Below, piece by piece: positions 1-13,025 of a stretch of 64,000 bases of DNA. The translations under genes and the position numbers were made by a program. The notes under the pieces are model-generated. The model had not been told where the DNA came from. It ran no database searches and saw only the letters and a list, made by a program, of their open reading frames with translations. The DNA is from Acanthaster planci (lineage: Eukaryota > Echinodermata > Asteroidea > Valvatida > Acanthasteridae): NCBI RefSeq assembly GCF_001949145.1, contig NW_019091526.1:124001-188000 (forward strand), written 5' to 3'. Position 1 is the stretch's first letter; the number at the start of each line of letters is the position of its first letter.

Positions 1-1005
1 TTGACTGCACGATGTGATCCTAAATCAATGCGCATGCAACATTTTCTTATACACACAAGTACCGATCATAATACTCACAAACGCAGCCCTTGTAACTAAG
101 TGCCTTGCCAAAGGAACAGATGCTCATTGCAATCCCACTGGAACCCTATATTTGCAGACTTTACTCACAAGATCTAAAAAATCGACGTTATCAAGACAGT
201 AACCCCCAAAACAATGTATTTCCATCTGAGGAGAGGCGTACTTCATGAACAAACTCACCAGGTTGGTAATTTTTCCTTCTGGAATGTTTTGCCGTCTTAT
301 CCAAGCCATGATACCTTCACAACTCAGTTTTTCCTCAGTACCCCATAAATTCTTTTCTCAAAATAGGGACCTCTCAGCAACTACTTCCCCTGTTTAATCA
401 ACATAACATGAAGTTTCTGTTTATTGTCTGAGGTTTTTGTTTTCTACACTGTCAAAGTTTAATTTCCACAAACAAACTTGACATATTTAAACCCCCAAAT
501 GCCTAAATCACTATTTTACATAATGCTCCAGTGTGTAAACAAAGATATACAGCTACCTACATTTTTACCTACTTTTAAAGGTGCGATCTGTTACTTTACA
601 AGGAAGCTGCCACCACACAAGACTTCAAGTAGGCCTAAGCAGGGCTTAAATATTCATTTTTTTCACTATTTGTGCATTGTTTATCCGTGGGTCTTACGGT
701 TTGAATGCATTTAATAAGCAAATTTGCATGTCTTTGCATACAACTCAGACAGTTCATACAAATAAATTATTCCATGTTATGTTGACCAAACAAAAGAAAC
801 AGTCTTCATGTGCATGTACATCCTGTTCTCCTAACCGTATCACCAGCGTGTTTTCCCCAAAGTCACAAAGGGTTTACATGGCACAATGACAGGGGAACAT
901 TGCTTTTACAAATGCCTCTGAGTCCCCCATACAACTGTTTATATTTTAATCTGGGTCTTTGATCACTTGGTCTCATTTGACTGGTGAGGTGCTTTCTTTT
1001 CTTTC

Positions 1006-1110
1006 TTTTTTTTTTTTTGGCGGCCAGGTTTCGTCAAGGTCCCGCTCTAAGCGGGGGAGCTCCACAGCTCATCAAAAATTGATGCTAAGTCAGTCCACTG
1101 TCTTGAATTC
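1006..1110 (-). repeat. Possible 3' end of a poly(A)-tailed retroelement
   Basis: On the minus strand a GC-richer segment containing the hairpin CCCGCTTAGAGCGGG runs straight into a run of 13 A (1006-1018 read in reverse). That is the usual look of the 3' end of a SINE or a truncated LINE. No second copy is visible in this window and no tRNA-like head is clear, so the call is weak. Confidence 0.25.
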
Positions 1111-1430
1111 AATTTGGGACTTTCACGGTCCACTCTGACAAGAGGGAGAGAGAGTGACCAAAAGAGACAAGAACAGTTGTGGGAAGAACTCTATGAGAAC
1201 TGGACCACATGGGTACGGATGTTGCAAAGTTGGGCCACTTAATTTGGAGAGAGGGATGAGGAGTCTAGCATTGTTGGTGGTGACTGGACAGAATAAGACG
1301 TCAAGCTGGATAGAGAAGTGTTGACAAGATGGGTTTTAAGGGATTAGGATAAAACCTGACGTGACAAACTGGGAAATTGCTGCCTGGCTTAAAAAGGAAT
1401 ATCTATTTACCAAAAGTTACATGGCTACAG

Positions 1431-1618
1431 GTTTCAATTTCCCACAGAACTGCTGAGCAGAAAAAAGTGCTTAGCAAATTTATGAGCCAGGCAATAGAGA
1501 GTACCAGTCGCAAAAAGTGTATGCAATAAAGCTTTTGGCTAGTGACCTGTTTTTGTAAGTAAACAGTTGTCTCCGCTTAGCAAGCTTCTGAGCTTAGCAG
1601 CCCTGTGAAATTAATCCC
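1431..1618. mobile_element. Decayed MITE, CAATTTCATAG-type family
   Basis: The ends form a degraded inverted repeat. The left end reads GGTTTCAATTTCCCACAGAA and then CTGCTGAGC; the right end read in reverse is GGGATTAATTTCACAGGGC and then TGCTAAGC. The cleaner copy at 22639-22883 has the same CAATTTCATAG...GCTGCTTAAGC ends, so this is probably an older member of that family. No transposase is present. Confidence 0.45.
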
Positions 1619-4600
1619 AATTAGGGTGTTTGCCAGGGAAGAGGAATTAAAAAGGCGGGTCATGAGAGAGGAACATCTTCTGCCACGGTTAACCAAGACA
1701 GTTAGAGAAGTTTTATTAGATTGTTTGTCTACTGTTTTCACCGACAAAATAAATATTTCTTTCTGCTCCTCCATTTTTCAAACTTTCTCCAGGCTCCTGG
1801 ATGGCAAGGGGGGATCTGAATCGTAAACATTCAAAAGCCCAGAAACAAAGAATAAAAATTCAGTAGAATCAAATACAGATGAGAAATACCAGCATTTCCT
1901 CGATGTTTATGGACAAGTGACCTAAATTTAACTATGACACTCTAAAAGTTACAGATCCTCATATATTTGATCCTGGCAGAATGTTGAAACTGGTTCAGTC
2001 GCAATCCAAATTCCAGACCCTTTATTTTTGAATACAAAGGATACAGAAACACTACTGGTCTCTGTGAACTGTTAACAATTCTTCCAGGAAGAACCTGTTT
2101 ACTAGGATGTGATGAATTAAAAAAAGTGTGAGTTTTAAGCTCTGAATGGGCTACAAGGATGCTCTGCCACTACATGAGACCAACCAAGTTGAAAAAAATA
2201 ATAGAATTTGAAAACGGACATCAATTTCTTTTCAACTGAGCCGAGTCATGTCGTACCAGCACTTTCGGCTATTTTGGTGTTCAGTTTGTTTCTTTAGTAT
2301 AAAATCATGTTCTGAGGGTTTTACCATTTCAATCATGAGTCTTGACGGGCCAATGAATTCTAGTTCCATTGTACAGGTTGGCAAGGCCACTGATGACGCC
2401 AGTGTGCGCAAAAAGACACCGCAAAAAGCCTAATGGATTCGGTTTACAGTCCTCATTGGTTCCTTCAATAAAAGAAAACCAAAACTGAAGCACACCCGTC
2501 AACTTTTTTTTAACAAAGATTGGAGAAAAGTCAGATGTGGAATTTAGCTTGTGGTTGGTTTTCTTGTACACACGACAACTGCAGAATAAGAGTATTTGCT
2601 GATAAAAACTTGGTGGAAATAAGTTTTAATAAGGTGGAAAACGCGGAAAAATCATGCCCATTCTTTGAAAAAAATGACTTCCACACAACCTATTCCATTA
2701 CACAATCAAATCAAAATTGTAGCGAGAGCTTATCTCGCAAAAAATTGAAAGGAAAAGAAATACTTGATATAAAAATGTGTGTCAGGGGCAGAGATACAGT
2801 GTATGAGCAGTTGAATAAGAGCTCGGCGTGAGACTTGGCTGTGGCTCCTGCAGTGATCATAAAAACCAACTGGTGTAACTGGGTACTGTGTTCTGGTCTT
2901 TGCTCTCTCTAAATCACAATAGAAATCCACTGGGCCATGGACGTGCTCAATGAAACAGGGAAACCGCTGATGATGACGTGGTGTTTTCTTTTTCTGTTTT
3001 GATCTTTTCGGTTTTGTTATTTTCTCTTCAGAGCAGCTGTGGTCAGGTTGTGCCAGCCCAAGGGTTTGGTTTGAGGACTTTCAGCCCAATTCTGTGGGAT
3101 CAGAGAAGTTGGACGAAGCCAAATACAAGAATGGTCACAAGAACAGGGTTCCCAAAGAAGTCTAAAAAAACAATTTCCTGACTCTCCAGGACAAAATATT
3201 ACAATTTCCTGGACATTTAATGCCATTTTGCAGAAAAAGTTTAGTATTATGAACTATAAGATTGCCATAGCTCTTTCTACAGACTGACAACAATACAGCC
3301 CATAAATATTTTTTAATATTCTGTTATCACACAAAAGCAGCCCAGAAATAACCCTTGCATGATTTTGATTTCCATGACTTTTTTCCTCTGATGACAGAAT
3401 TCCAGGATATCCTATATGTGGTAAGAGTTCCATATATGGCTATCACTACTTTCCCCTGCAATAGTTTGCCAGCCATCAGAAAGTGATAGCATGTGCTAAA
3501 AAGTCACATTTAGCAGGAAAAACATGACGCATTTACTTAATAAACACTTCAAATTTTTGAAAGAGCTCTCACAAGGTTTGTGCACAGGATGCCAAGTTAT
3601 GTCCGTGTACGGAAATCTTTCCCTATATTTTTCACAATTTTCCATGACTTTTCAAAACAACTTTCTTTCCACAGAAAGACTGAGAAAAGACAAAGCATTG
3701 TAAAGAACAAAACAGAAAAATGTAGACAGGTTTTCAGTGAAATGTAGACAAGTTCATGTAATCCAAAACATAATTAAAACCGTTAGTCCTGTCTGTAAGA
3801 GAAAAAGCAATTTTAAGAAAACCAATTTCTGGGATATGTTCAGTTTGTGACAGAATATCAAAATTATGCAAATATAGCTGAAGTAATTGCCCCTGATATG
3901 AGGGAAGGCTGTGTACTAAAAAAAACTTAATCAAGTCAGGAACTGTTCAGACCAAGAAACAACTTTTTCCATTGATGGCCAGTCACAGGATCTTGGCCCC
4001 CACTGGTGCTTCAACAAGTGTCAAGAAATGATGAATGGGATTTTTTTTTCTAACACTGACATAAATTATTCATGAGCCTCATCTGCATTGAATGACATGG
4101 AGGTGGGACTTAAACATAGAAAACGTCAGTTCATTTTCTGTGCACAAGCCTTGGATCAGAAGGGTAATGTACTTTTGAAGTATCAAAATCATTTTTGATT
4201 AAAAACAATATTAAGTCTTTTGACACAGAGATAATTTATTTCCCTCTTATCTGGGATTAATCTGCCTTAAAGATAATGCTTCTGTATGTAGTTTGAGACA
4301 GTGATTTATACTAAATACCAGAACACTGTTGAGGTAATGAGAACTGTTCTTAACAAGGGTTAAGAGATATGACCTATGTCAAGTTTGTACTTCAAAAACA
4401 TGTTGAATCTTGGCAGAAGGGAGAGATAAAGACAACAGTACATTAGCTGGCACAATTATTTTCGAGTTTTTTTTTCTAAGCATCGAACGTACAGTGCAAG
4501 GCCTTTTAGTTAACCAAACTAATAGTGTTCCATCTGTCAGAGATATAAAACAGTATATTTGGAAAAAAGTACATGCCAAAGGATTGTTTAAATTTTTGTA

Positions 4601-5922
4601 CTTATTATTTCCATACTTTTTACAACAATACAGTCGGGCTTTGCAAGTGAAAAATAATGTCATCTTAGCCTACACAGAGAAAAAGATACATGAGTTTCAT
4701 AGTGTGTCCTTTAACAAAAAAATCACAAAGACTGAAAACAATCAGATGATATAGATCAAGTATTACATAAAATGAGAACGAAAGTAGAAGTTAGGGCCCT
4801 ATTTCCCAGTTCTGCGGAGTACAAGATCTTCTGCTTGAAACATTAAATTCATTTACATCACAGTGATCATGTCAGTGGTAAGCACAGTTAAGACCATGTT
4901 AAACAGCGTTCGGTAATGTTTGCTAATAAAAGCAACAAGAAACCCCAATTCATGCAGGAGTCATCAGTACACTTACCAGCAAATTATACTTAAGGTTTGC
5001 CAAATTATTTCACTAAAGGGATGGAAAAAATGGTGTTGCTGTTTCAAAGTTTCACAAAATTGGTCCGAAGATGGACAATTACCAGTCATCAGGTACAACT
5101 TGCCCAAACCAACAAGTTACCCAACTGGACACTGAGTGAGTACACCTAAAGTAATAAACTTTTAAATGATCTGGTAAATTTCGTTTTTCCACCACTGCCA
5201 TGATTATTTCATAGTGAACATGACAAACTGAAGTCGTCAAGTTTCAATGAACATGAGCATGATACACCATCTTGAAAGGAAACTGGTTGCAGTAAGTCTT
5301 CCTATTCCTTTAATTGTGTATGTAAAGCATTCTGCTCTTGCGAAGTCTAAGTTGATGAAAAAGTAAAATAGTCAAACTCCGGCTCTGAAATTTTTGCCTA
5401 ATCTCCCTTTCTCTCCATATATGCACTTGTTTCAGTGGCTTGTTTTTTCTTGTCCGGTGATGCCGGGACATGCACACCCAAATTGTGTGTAGCCCATTAT
5501 GAAGTGACTTTCTGTTAACATCATGAATTTTTAAGGAGTTGTGATGGAGCCCTAGGGGGGCAAAAATCAATATGTACCATAACACTTGCCACATGGTTTA
5601 CCAGCGATGATCTGTGTGAATGTCTACCAGTATCTGCATGTAACGTACACATGTACACATGTTAACCAGAAATATCTGCCTAGTACACTTAATTTTGAAG
5701 ATGACAATAACAAAAAAAAAGGCTTTTTATTATTACTGCAGAAAAATCATTCAATGAGCCAGGTCAGTATTCCAACAATGCACGCTCAAGATGAAGCATG
5801 TCCAAGGTCATTTGAGAACAGCAACACATGCACACAAAGTCTGCATTATCAGTGTGGGCTGCGCAGCTATGGACAAATCTGAAGAGATGCCATTCTTGCA
5901 AGGCCATCACACCGACACACCT

Positions 5923-6392
5923 GGGGCAAGTTCGATCAAGGACCACTAGTTAATTAATGGTTGGTTCGTGATGTACCTAGCGCATGTGCAGTGAATGGAA
6001 GTTCGAATGACCCTAGTCACTCGTGGTCAGGTCATTAGGCCGAAGGGGAGAAAAGGTGGCCGCAGGAAGGGCAAATAGCAAAACCAAAAGTGAAAATGGT
6101 CATTTACTAGTGGCATACTGTTTTTGCAGCATTTTTCTTATAACTTTTATTTAATTTATGACTCTTCTAACTTATATTTCTTATAAAAACCAATGACGCG
6201 ACCAACCTCGGTAGGCTGGTCGCAAACAGTTGACTAGTCTAGTCCAACCATCGGAAACTAACGTGAGTTCGATGAGGGATAGTCAAACTATGGTATGAGG
6301 GATAGTCAAACTATGGTATGAGGGATAGTCAAACTATGGTATGAGGGATAGTCAAACTATGGTTAACTATGGTCCTTGATCGAACTTGCCCC
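5923..6392. mobile_element. 470-bp element with 30-bp terminal inverted repeats
   Basis: Left end (5923-5953) and right end (6363-6392) are inverted copies of one another over about 30 bases, differing by one small indel. They begin GGGGCAAGTTCGATCAAGGA and end inward with TAGTTAA. The interior has no coding frame, so it looks like a non-autonomous DNA transposon (MITE). Just inside the right end lies the 23-bp tandem repeat at 6274-6365, whose unit resembles the inner edge of the right terminus. I see no clear target-site duplication, so the superfamily is not assigned. Confidence 0.7.
6274..6365. repeat. Tandem repeat, 23-bp unit, four copies
   Basis: Four nearly identical 23-bp units start at 6274, 6297, 6320 and 6343, with core GATAGTCAAACTATGG. 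Each unit contains the inverted arms ATAGT and ACTAT around CAA, so the single strand can fold into short hairpins. The array sits next to the right inverted repeat of the element at 5923-6392. Confidence 0.9.
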
Positions 6393-9031
6393 TGCTTAAC
6401 TCTAGCGCGCGCACGCACTTTGGCAAATCATGACACCCTGTTGGTTGGAGAGAAATGTAATGCACATATCACCTGTGTGCAAACAGGATGGCCCCTATAT
6501 ATGATGGCTTCAAACTCATTTTGAAGATTTGTCTATACACTGACTCACACGAGGGCTTTGTTCTGGATTGACAGTTCCTTTTTGAAAGACCAACCTGTCC
6601 CACACAAGCAGACAGCAAGCGAAATGAAAGTAACAGTAATCATTTGGGGAGTTATTCCCAAGATGGGGGGGGGGTTCTGAGGAACACTCCAACCGAGCCT
6701 ATAATGCAGATATCAAATATGCGAGAATTTTTAAACATAACTAATGTTCTTTGCATATGCTGCAATGTTAAGTTTGTGGGAAAAATTATAATGCAGTGGC
6801 TTACTTTAAAGCAAACAAAGCTTGGTTGTAAGTGCCAGAAAAAATTGTGGAGTAAAGTCAAGTTTAGTGAGCTGGAAGTCACTATAAGTAAGTGAGAGTG
6901 CACAAAACAGAAATCTCTACTAACTTGGAAATGTACTTGCAATTTTGCATCTGGCATTTTATATCATGGGAGCACTTTTTAAAAATATATATTGCTGGAA
7001 ACATTGCCACTGCAACATTGTTATGTACCCAATATACATGTAATTCGCTTCAAAATTGGTCAAAATATCCTGATTCTTATAAATTTCCCACTCAAATCCG
7101 GGTATTTCTCATTTAAAGAAAGAAAGAAAACCCTGTTTCCTTTAACTTTGCACAAATAAAGAAGCAAATACCCCTGTCCCCCACCACGGAGAGGCTAACA
7201 ACAGATGAAAAAAGAAGGGGGAAAAGGAAAAAAGGAAAAGAAAAGCCCAGCGACAATGTCATAAAAAGAATCCCCAGATTTGGCACCCCCTCATGGATCA
7301 GAAGAACTTCAAACAAAAGGTACAAAAGGAACAGCTTTTCACCAACAGGTTAAGCATTCACCGACCTTTGACCACTTCACAGCTGGCGCATTATTGAAAT
7401 GGGCCCCCAGGAGAGCTCCAAAGACCGCGGCAATCTTTCTTTTCTTCTCCAAATTTTTTTATTATAATTTTCTCCCCTGACTGTTTTCAGTCTGTGTAAG
7501 TATAATACTTTCGAATAATGGAAAAAATTACAGGCCTGTTTGGTATGCATACCAAACCTCAAAATGACAGGGGATATTAGACAACAGCATAAAATCTGAC
7601 CTTACAAAAATGAAAAACAAATGACAAAAAAGGATCTCAAATTGTGGACAGCTGTCAAAGGATTCAAGTTCATGAATGCAACCAAAAACTGCTTAAGTTT
7701 TATCCCACCATTTTTCCACCTCTTAAAATCTGTTTGGGGCATCACGTACTTGTCCCCAGTAAACCAAAAATTAACAAAACTAAACAAAACAAACAGAATC
7801 TGTGGATGTGAAACCAGATCAACCCCTAGAACCCAAGTCACCTTCAAGAAACAAAATGTTTCAAGATAATGAATAACAAGTTAAAACGAATCTAAATGCA
7901 AAAAAGTTAAACAGCAAAACAACCCCTCTCCCCCAAAACAAATAAAAATTAACTCGTGCAGTAACTAAATGAGATCACTATAGTCAAGCTGCTTATTTTC
8001 AGAGGGAGAATTTTTTTCTTAACTGAGAAAGCAAATATCTAAATTTCCCAAAGATTCCCTTATCTGCTTGGATTTTGAAAAACATGTACTTGCACAGCTC
8101 TTTACTCTTCAGTGTGTTTCTAATTTTGACTTGGTCTGCCAAATCAAAATGAGTAATAGAATCAATTGCAAAAAAGTTATTTTTTCCACAATTGTGAAAT
8201 ATTAAATACTGAAAAACAGTGTACAGTTACCCAGGTGTGCCACAACTTCATTTTTCATTTTGTTTGTTTTATGAAGTTGTATTTAATTTACATGAAACCA
8301 GTTACTGGACTTTGGGCGACTAGGAAAGGGTAAACTTCTAAAATGTACATTTTAGAACAGTTTGGCAACAAATTCTACATAAGATGAGATTTACTTGTCA
8401 CCAAGTCATAAAAGCATTTTTGTTTTATTACATGTACTTATAGAATATACAGAAATTACAACAATTTTCACCAGTTCTCAGTTACTTCTTTCAAATAAAA
8501 AATGAGGATGAATTCTGAGAATTCACTGCTTTAAAATTACATTTGAAGATTTTTCAAAAAAATTATGATTGTTCCCAATAGTGTATCAAGACTCTAGTCT
8601 GTGGGAAAATGGAATTTGTTATGAAACAACAGTCCATATTTACATCCATAAATACTCTTCACACCCCCCCATCTGTAAGGTGGTACTGTACATTTCCCCC
8701 CTCCCTGGATATGCCACTGAACATGCACAACAATTATCTCATGATAAATACTGCACTGTCTTAATTTTCACTACACCAATAGTAGGAAGTGATCACAACC
8801 TTTATTTTGTACACTTGCTCAACTGCGTGGACTCTTCATTTGGAACAATGTTTTCATTTTTTTTTTGCTTTTTAATTTTTCCAAGTTTCTGCCTTTAGTT
8901 GGAAGCTCCTGGGGGCATCTGGCCTCAGTCCTTAGCTGTTAGAAATTTTTCTCTTTCTTGTACTCTTGACTGTCATTTGAAAGAACATCTGCATCAAGCA
9001 ACACTGTTTTTGTTGGTGTAAACAAGGATAT

Positions 9032-9045
9032 GTAGCCATGGCAAC
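9032..9045. promoter_or_regulatory. RFX X-box-like motif
   Basis: GTAGCCATGGCAAC fits the known X-box pattern GTNRCC-N(0-3)-RGYAAC bound by RFX factors. A single motif in non-coding DNA is weak evidence of function. Confidence 0.3.
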
Positions 9046-11394
9046 AAAAAACATAGGCGGATATGAATCCGGATTTCAAGACTGAACCCAAACAAACTTC
9101 CACACTCGGCAAGAAAAGACAACACAAAAATGCAAAATAATCATAGAAACCTTTTCTTGCATTTTTGAGAGCATGTCTAAGAATGAAAGTGTTGTCCTGG
9201 AAAAGTTTACACCTCCTTTCTCTTGGCATAAATGGAGCTTGAAGTTAAGTCTGTGGGGAAGGCAGCAGGGTTTTACAACCCGGATTTGAGTCAAAGAAGA
9301 ACAGTAATCAAACAGCATTAATCAAAACCATGAACTCTGGCAATCCACTATTCGACTTGAACATTGTCCAACTGACAGAACCTGATGGACCATGAAACTT
9401 TGCAGATACACTGCTCCAAGGAACTAACCCCCAGTTGTGGTTCAGAAAGGAAAAAGAGGTATGAACTTAGTTTTCGGTCAAATGTGTTCTGTTATCAGGA
9501 CAGTCCGTAAAAAGGAAAGAGACAGAAAGATACAGTGCGGATTGAGGACGTATGAAACACACCAAGCTGTAAAAGTTACACCAACAGTAACGAATCTGGC
9601 AACCATAGTAATGCTACCTTATCACTAGTCATTTGCAGTGGCCCCCACCAATGGAGGAAAGAATTGAGATAACTATTGTATGGAGCCACTGTTCTGTGAC
9701 AAGTCACTCCGTACAAAACCCAACCATGATGCTTTGCGCAGTTTAAGGTCATCAGGAACGTCCAGTGAAACGTCGTTGGATTCATCCATACTTCAGTGCG
9801 GATTGAAGATGCCAGTACATGTAGTGTGTTTCATGTGTGGCTTGACGGTTCAAGAGTGAACTTTAATGCACAGATGACCTATCTGTCTGGGTGAAAGTTG
9901 TACTGTAGGGTCTATAGAAATACAGAAGCTCTGCAGGTCAGCAGGGGAACAAATTTCAAAGGGAAGGCTGTGCGCCCAGTGGCCTTTAAAACCAATTTTC
10001 ACTGTGTGGGCAAGCTTCAGAAATCTGGACTATATAAATGAACTTATCTTTTCCAATTTATTGTTTAATATTTAGGGCACACTATGGGCTAATAATAAAA
10101 TAGAGCAATCACTGGTATGCACAGGACAGACGCAGAGTATATTGAGTATTCACGAAACGCACTTTGGCTGGCGACATGAGAAAACCGCATATCACCTTAC
10201 TGTCACCATTTCTAAGATTTGTCTTGATTTATAGACCTTCTTACCACATAGGTTTCTGAAACAAAACTCAGCCCTCAAGAAAACTCAAAGAAAGCATTAT
10301 CAAACACACTCCTTCTAAAAAGCACGAGTGACACAAAAATGACACATTTGAACGCTTTAACAGAGAATGCGCCTGGTATCGTGCCGTGACTGTGTGAGCA
10401 CACAGATCATTAATTGCCACTAGGCTCAACAGCAATAATTAGCAATGGGAATGTAATCACTTGTACTTCTTGAACTATTTTAGAGTGACTGTTCTGGTAG
10501 ACTCAGGAATATGAGGGAAGAGGTCCTTCCATTGCTTTACCTTCAATCTTTGAAGGCCTCCTGTTCACAGAGCCCACAAAAATTAAGGAGAAATTATCTT
10601 TCTCTATTTAAACGTTGTAACTTCAAATTTGCTTACTTTTCTTCATACTCACTCAGTGAAGTCTCAAACCATTCCTGAAATTTGACAGATTCCATCTTTG
10701 TTCCCTTTATTATTTTTCAAGAAAAATTACGGAACAAGTTACTTTGAGTCCTGGTCCAATGAGCAGGGGCAGAGCTGTATATACAGCGAGCACCACCAAC
10801 TTCAGACTTTGGAACCAAAAATGGCTGTTCACTACGTGTGTAGTACAGCATGCAGCTATTGTGTGCTAACTGTCCATATGCACTAATGCATAATCCACCA
10901 TTTTGATTCCAATAATTGAAAAACTCATGTCGGAACCCTCTATGGATGCAGTCTACTAATTCAAGTGAGAATTTCTGGCAAGCTCATTAGCATTAAAAGT
11001 GCCGCCACACTATCATTTGAAAAAAGGAGCATGTTTGGCCCCTAAAACAGTGAGATAGAGTAAATCTTTGCCAGGATCACCTCCCTGGTTTTGGGGCTTC
11101 CATCTGAGACTACAATGGTCAAAATAAAATGGTTGAAAAAATGGTCCAGAGAGCTCGAGAAAGTTTAGGGCTCCAAGGAGACTTTACAAAAATTGCTTTT
11201 TTGAGGGGTGATTTTGTTTTGTGGGAATAATTAAAGATGCCATTTGTTAACCCACTAAAAAATGAAAAGAAAGTGAAAGATTTGGGACTAGACAATAATG
11301 AAATTTGAGTGTCAAAAACTGGGCCCCCAACAATGCAAATTTTTTTTACACAGTTTTCAATGGAGTTTGCAGCTCTGAGCAGGGGGGAGTGAAG

Positions 11395-11409
11395 TGCGCC
11401 CTCTGGTGG
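11395..11409 (-). promoter_or_regulatory. CTCF-like motif
   Basis: On the minus strand CCACCAGAGGGCGCA matches the conserved core of the CTCF binding motif. It lies in the gene-poor left third of the window. The match is by motif only; binding and an insulator role are inference. Confidence 0.35.
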
Positions 11410-12759
11410 GTGCACTGAACCAATCCAAGCTCCACTGAAAATAGTGTAAAATCAACAAAGTTTGGAGCCCCATGGCAGGAAAGTGAAGTCCCTGAGGCCT
11501 CTCAAACAATAAACAATGTGTTGTTTGGTCCTTCAGATTTCATTTGATTTTCCAGTTTTAGTAGGTTAAACAATGAATTTTTTAATTGCCTGCCAAAAAC
11601 AAACTCACCCCCCCCAAAAAGTGAATGCTCCCAAGTCTTCTTGGGGGCCATTTTCAAATGACACCCCTCACCTTTCTTGGGCTCTTCTGATAAATTTTCA
11701 ATCCTATTTTGTCTGCTTTGCCCCCAGATGGGTGCCCCTGAATCTATAGAGATGATCCTGGGCCATACTGACACAATCCCACAAATTTCTTTTCCTCTTT
11801 TCGAAAGAATCTGTAGGGGTACTTTTTATGCACCTCGGCCTGGCGGAGAAATTTCCTTGACTTGGGACACTGCACCCTGATGGCCACAGTTTTGTTGGGA
11901 AAACTTGGAATTACCAGCAGCAGTTCGGATGAAGCTGCTTGAAAATTCAACACGTTCAATGATAACTGTGCAGAAAAGCTGTCTTGGATCTGAAGGAAGC
12001 TCTGAGGCATTTTCCTTAGAAATCCATGAAGGACTGCATAGATTCAGTTCACTATTGTCGTACTTATATAATGTACAACTTAGGAAATAGATGTATAAAC
12101 AAAAATTTAAACACTAATTCAACTCAATTTCAGAAACAAATTTACTTAATGGCCATATATATATAAAAAATCTAGCAAGATACGACTCAATTGTAACTTA
12201 GCAAGTCCAGTTTCCAACCCATTTGGATTCAAGGATCTTGCCCTGTGTAATGTCTGGAAAAACAAACTTCTGTTTAGAAGTGTGCTATTTACACACAACC
12301 AAGGGGTATTTATTTATTCCATTTCTGCCATTCCAATTTGTTATGCTTCATCAACGTTTTGGTGTTGATACCCTTCAGGTACATGTGATTGGAAATGACT
12401 GTGTTTGGTTACATTGCCAAATGGCTGCACGTATGGAGCATTATATTTTTGCGTGACAGCAAAGTTCTAAGCTCAGAGTGACGCCTAATGCAAACAGTTT
12501 CTGGTGTTTACTTTCCATGCTCTCATACAACAGGGCCACATGAAATAATAGGGCAAAAGACTTCTCTAAGAAAACTTCCATTGAAAATGACGACAGTACA
12601 CACTCTAAAGTAGGAGTTTAGGAGGTACAGAATACAGGAAGTATCATGCTTGAACATGTCTGAGAGTTACACTAGAAAAACAGTTGGCCTTTTTGAGACA
12701 GAAAGTAAAAAGAAACAAAGTCAAACCAAAATCAAAAGGGAAAACCTCTAAGCATCAGC

Positions 12760-13025
12760 CTAGCAGACAACTATTCAACTGGCCCACCAAACCACATGTA
12801 TGACCAATGCATTGATTAACTGACCCAAAAATAAATCAACTGAGTTAGCAAACAACTGACCACTCAACCTATCAACCGACAAACTAACCTGACAAAACAA
12901 CCAACTGACCAACCATCGATAAACCAACCAACCAATTTATCAGTGAATTAACCATCAAATTGGTGACCAAACTGCCCACAAATCAACCAACTGGCCAACA
13001 CATTCACCAATTGACCTATGGCCAA
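12760..13025. repeat. Degenerate AACC/CCAACTGA-type low-complexity tract
   Basis: About 260 bp dominated by imperfect repeats of AACCAACC, CAACTGACC and similar words on the plus strand. It looks like an old, interrupted simple repeat. No coding potential is evident. Confidence 0.7.

Noticed and set aside
9531-9840. Paired words (GTGCGGATTGA twice, and TGAAACACAC with its inverse) around 9.5-9.8 kb
   Set aside because: Short and imperfect; boundaries cannot be drawn and no second genomic copy is visible here.
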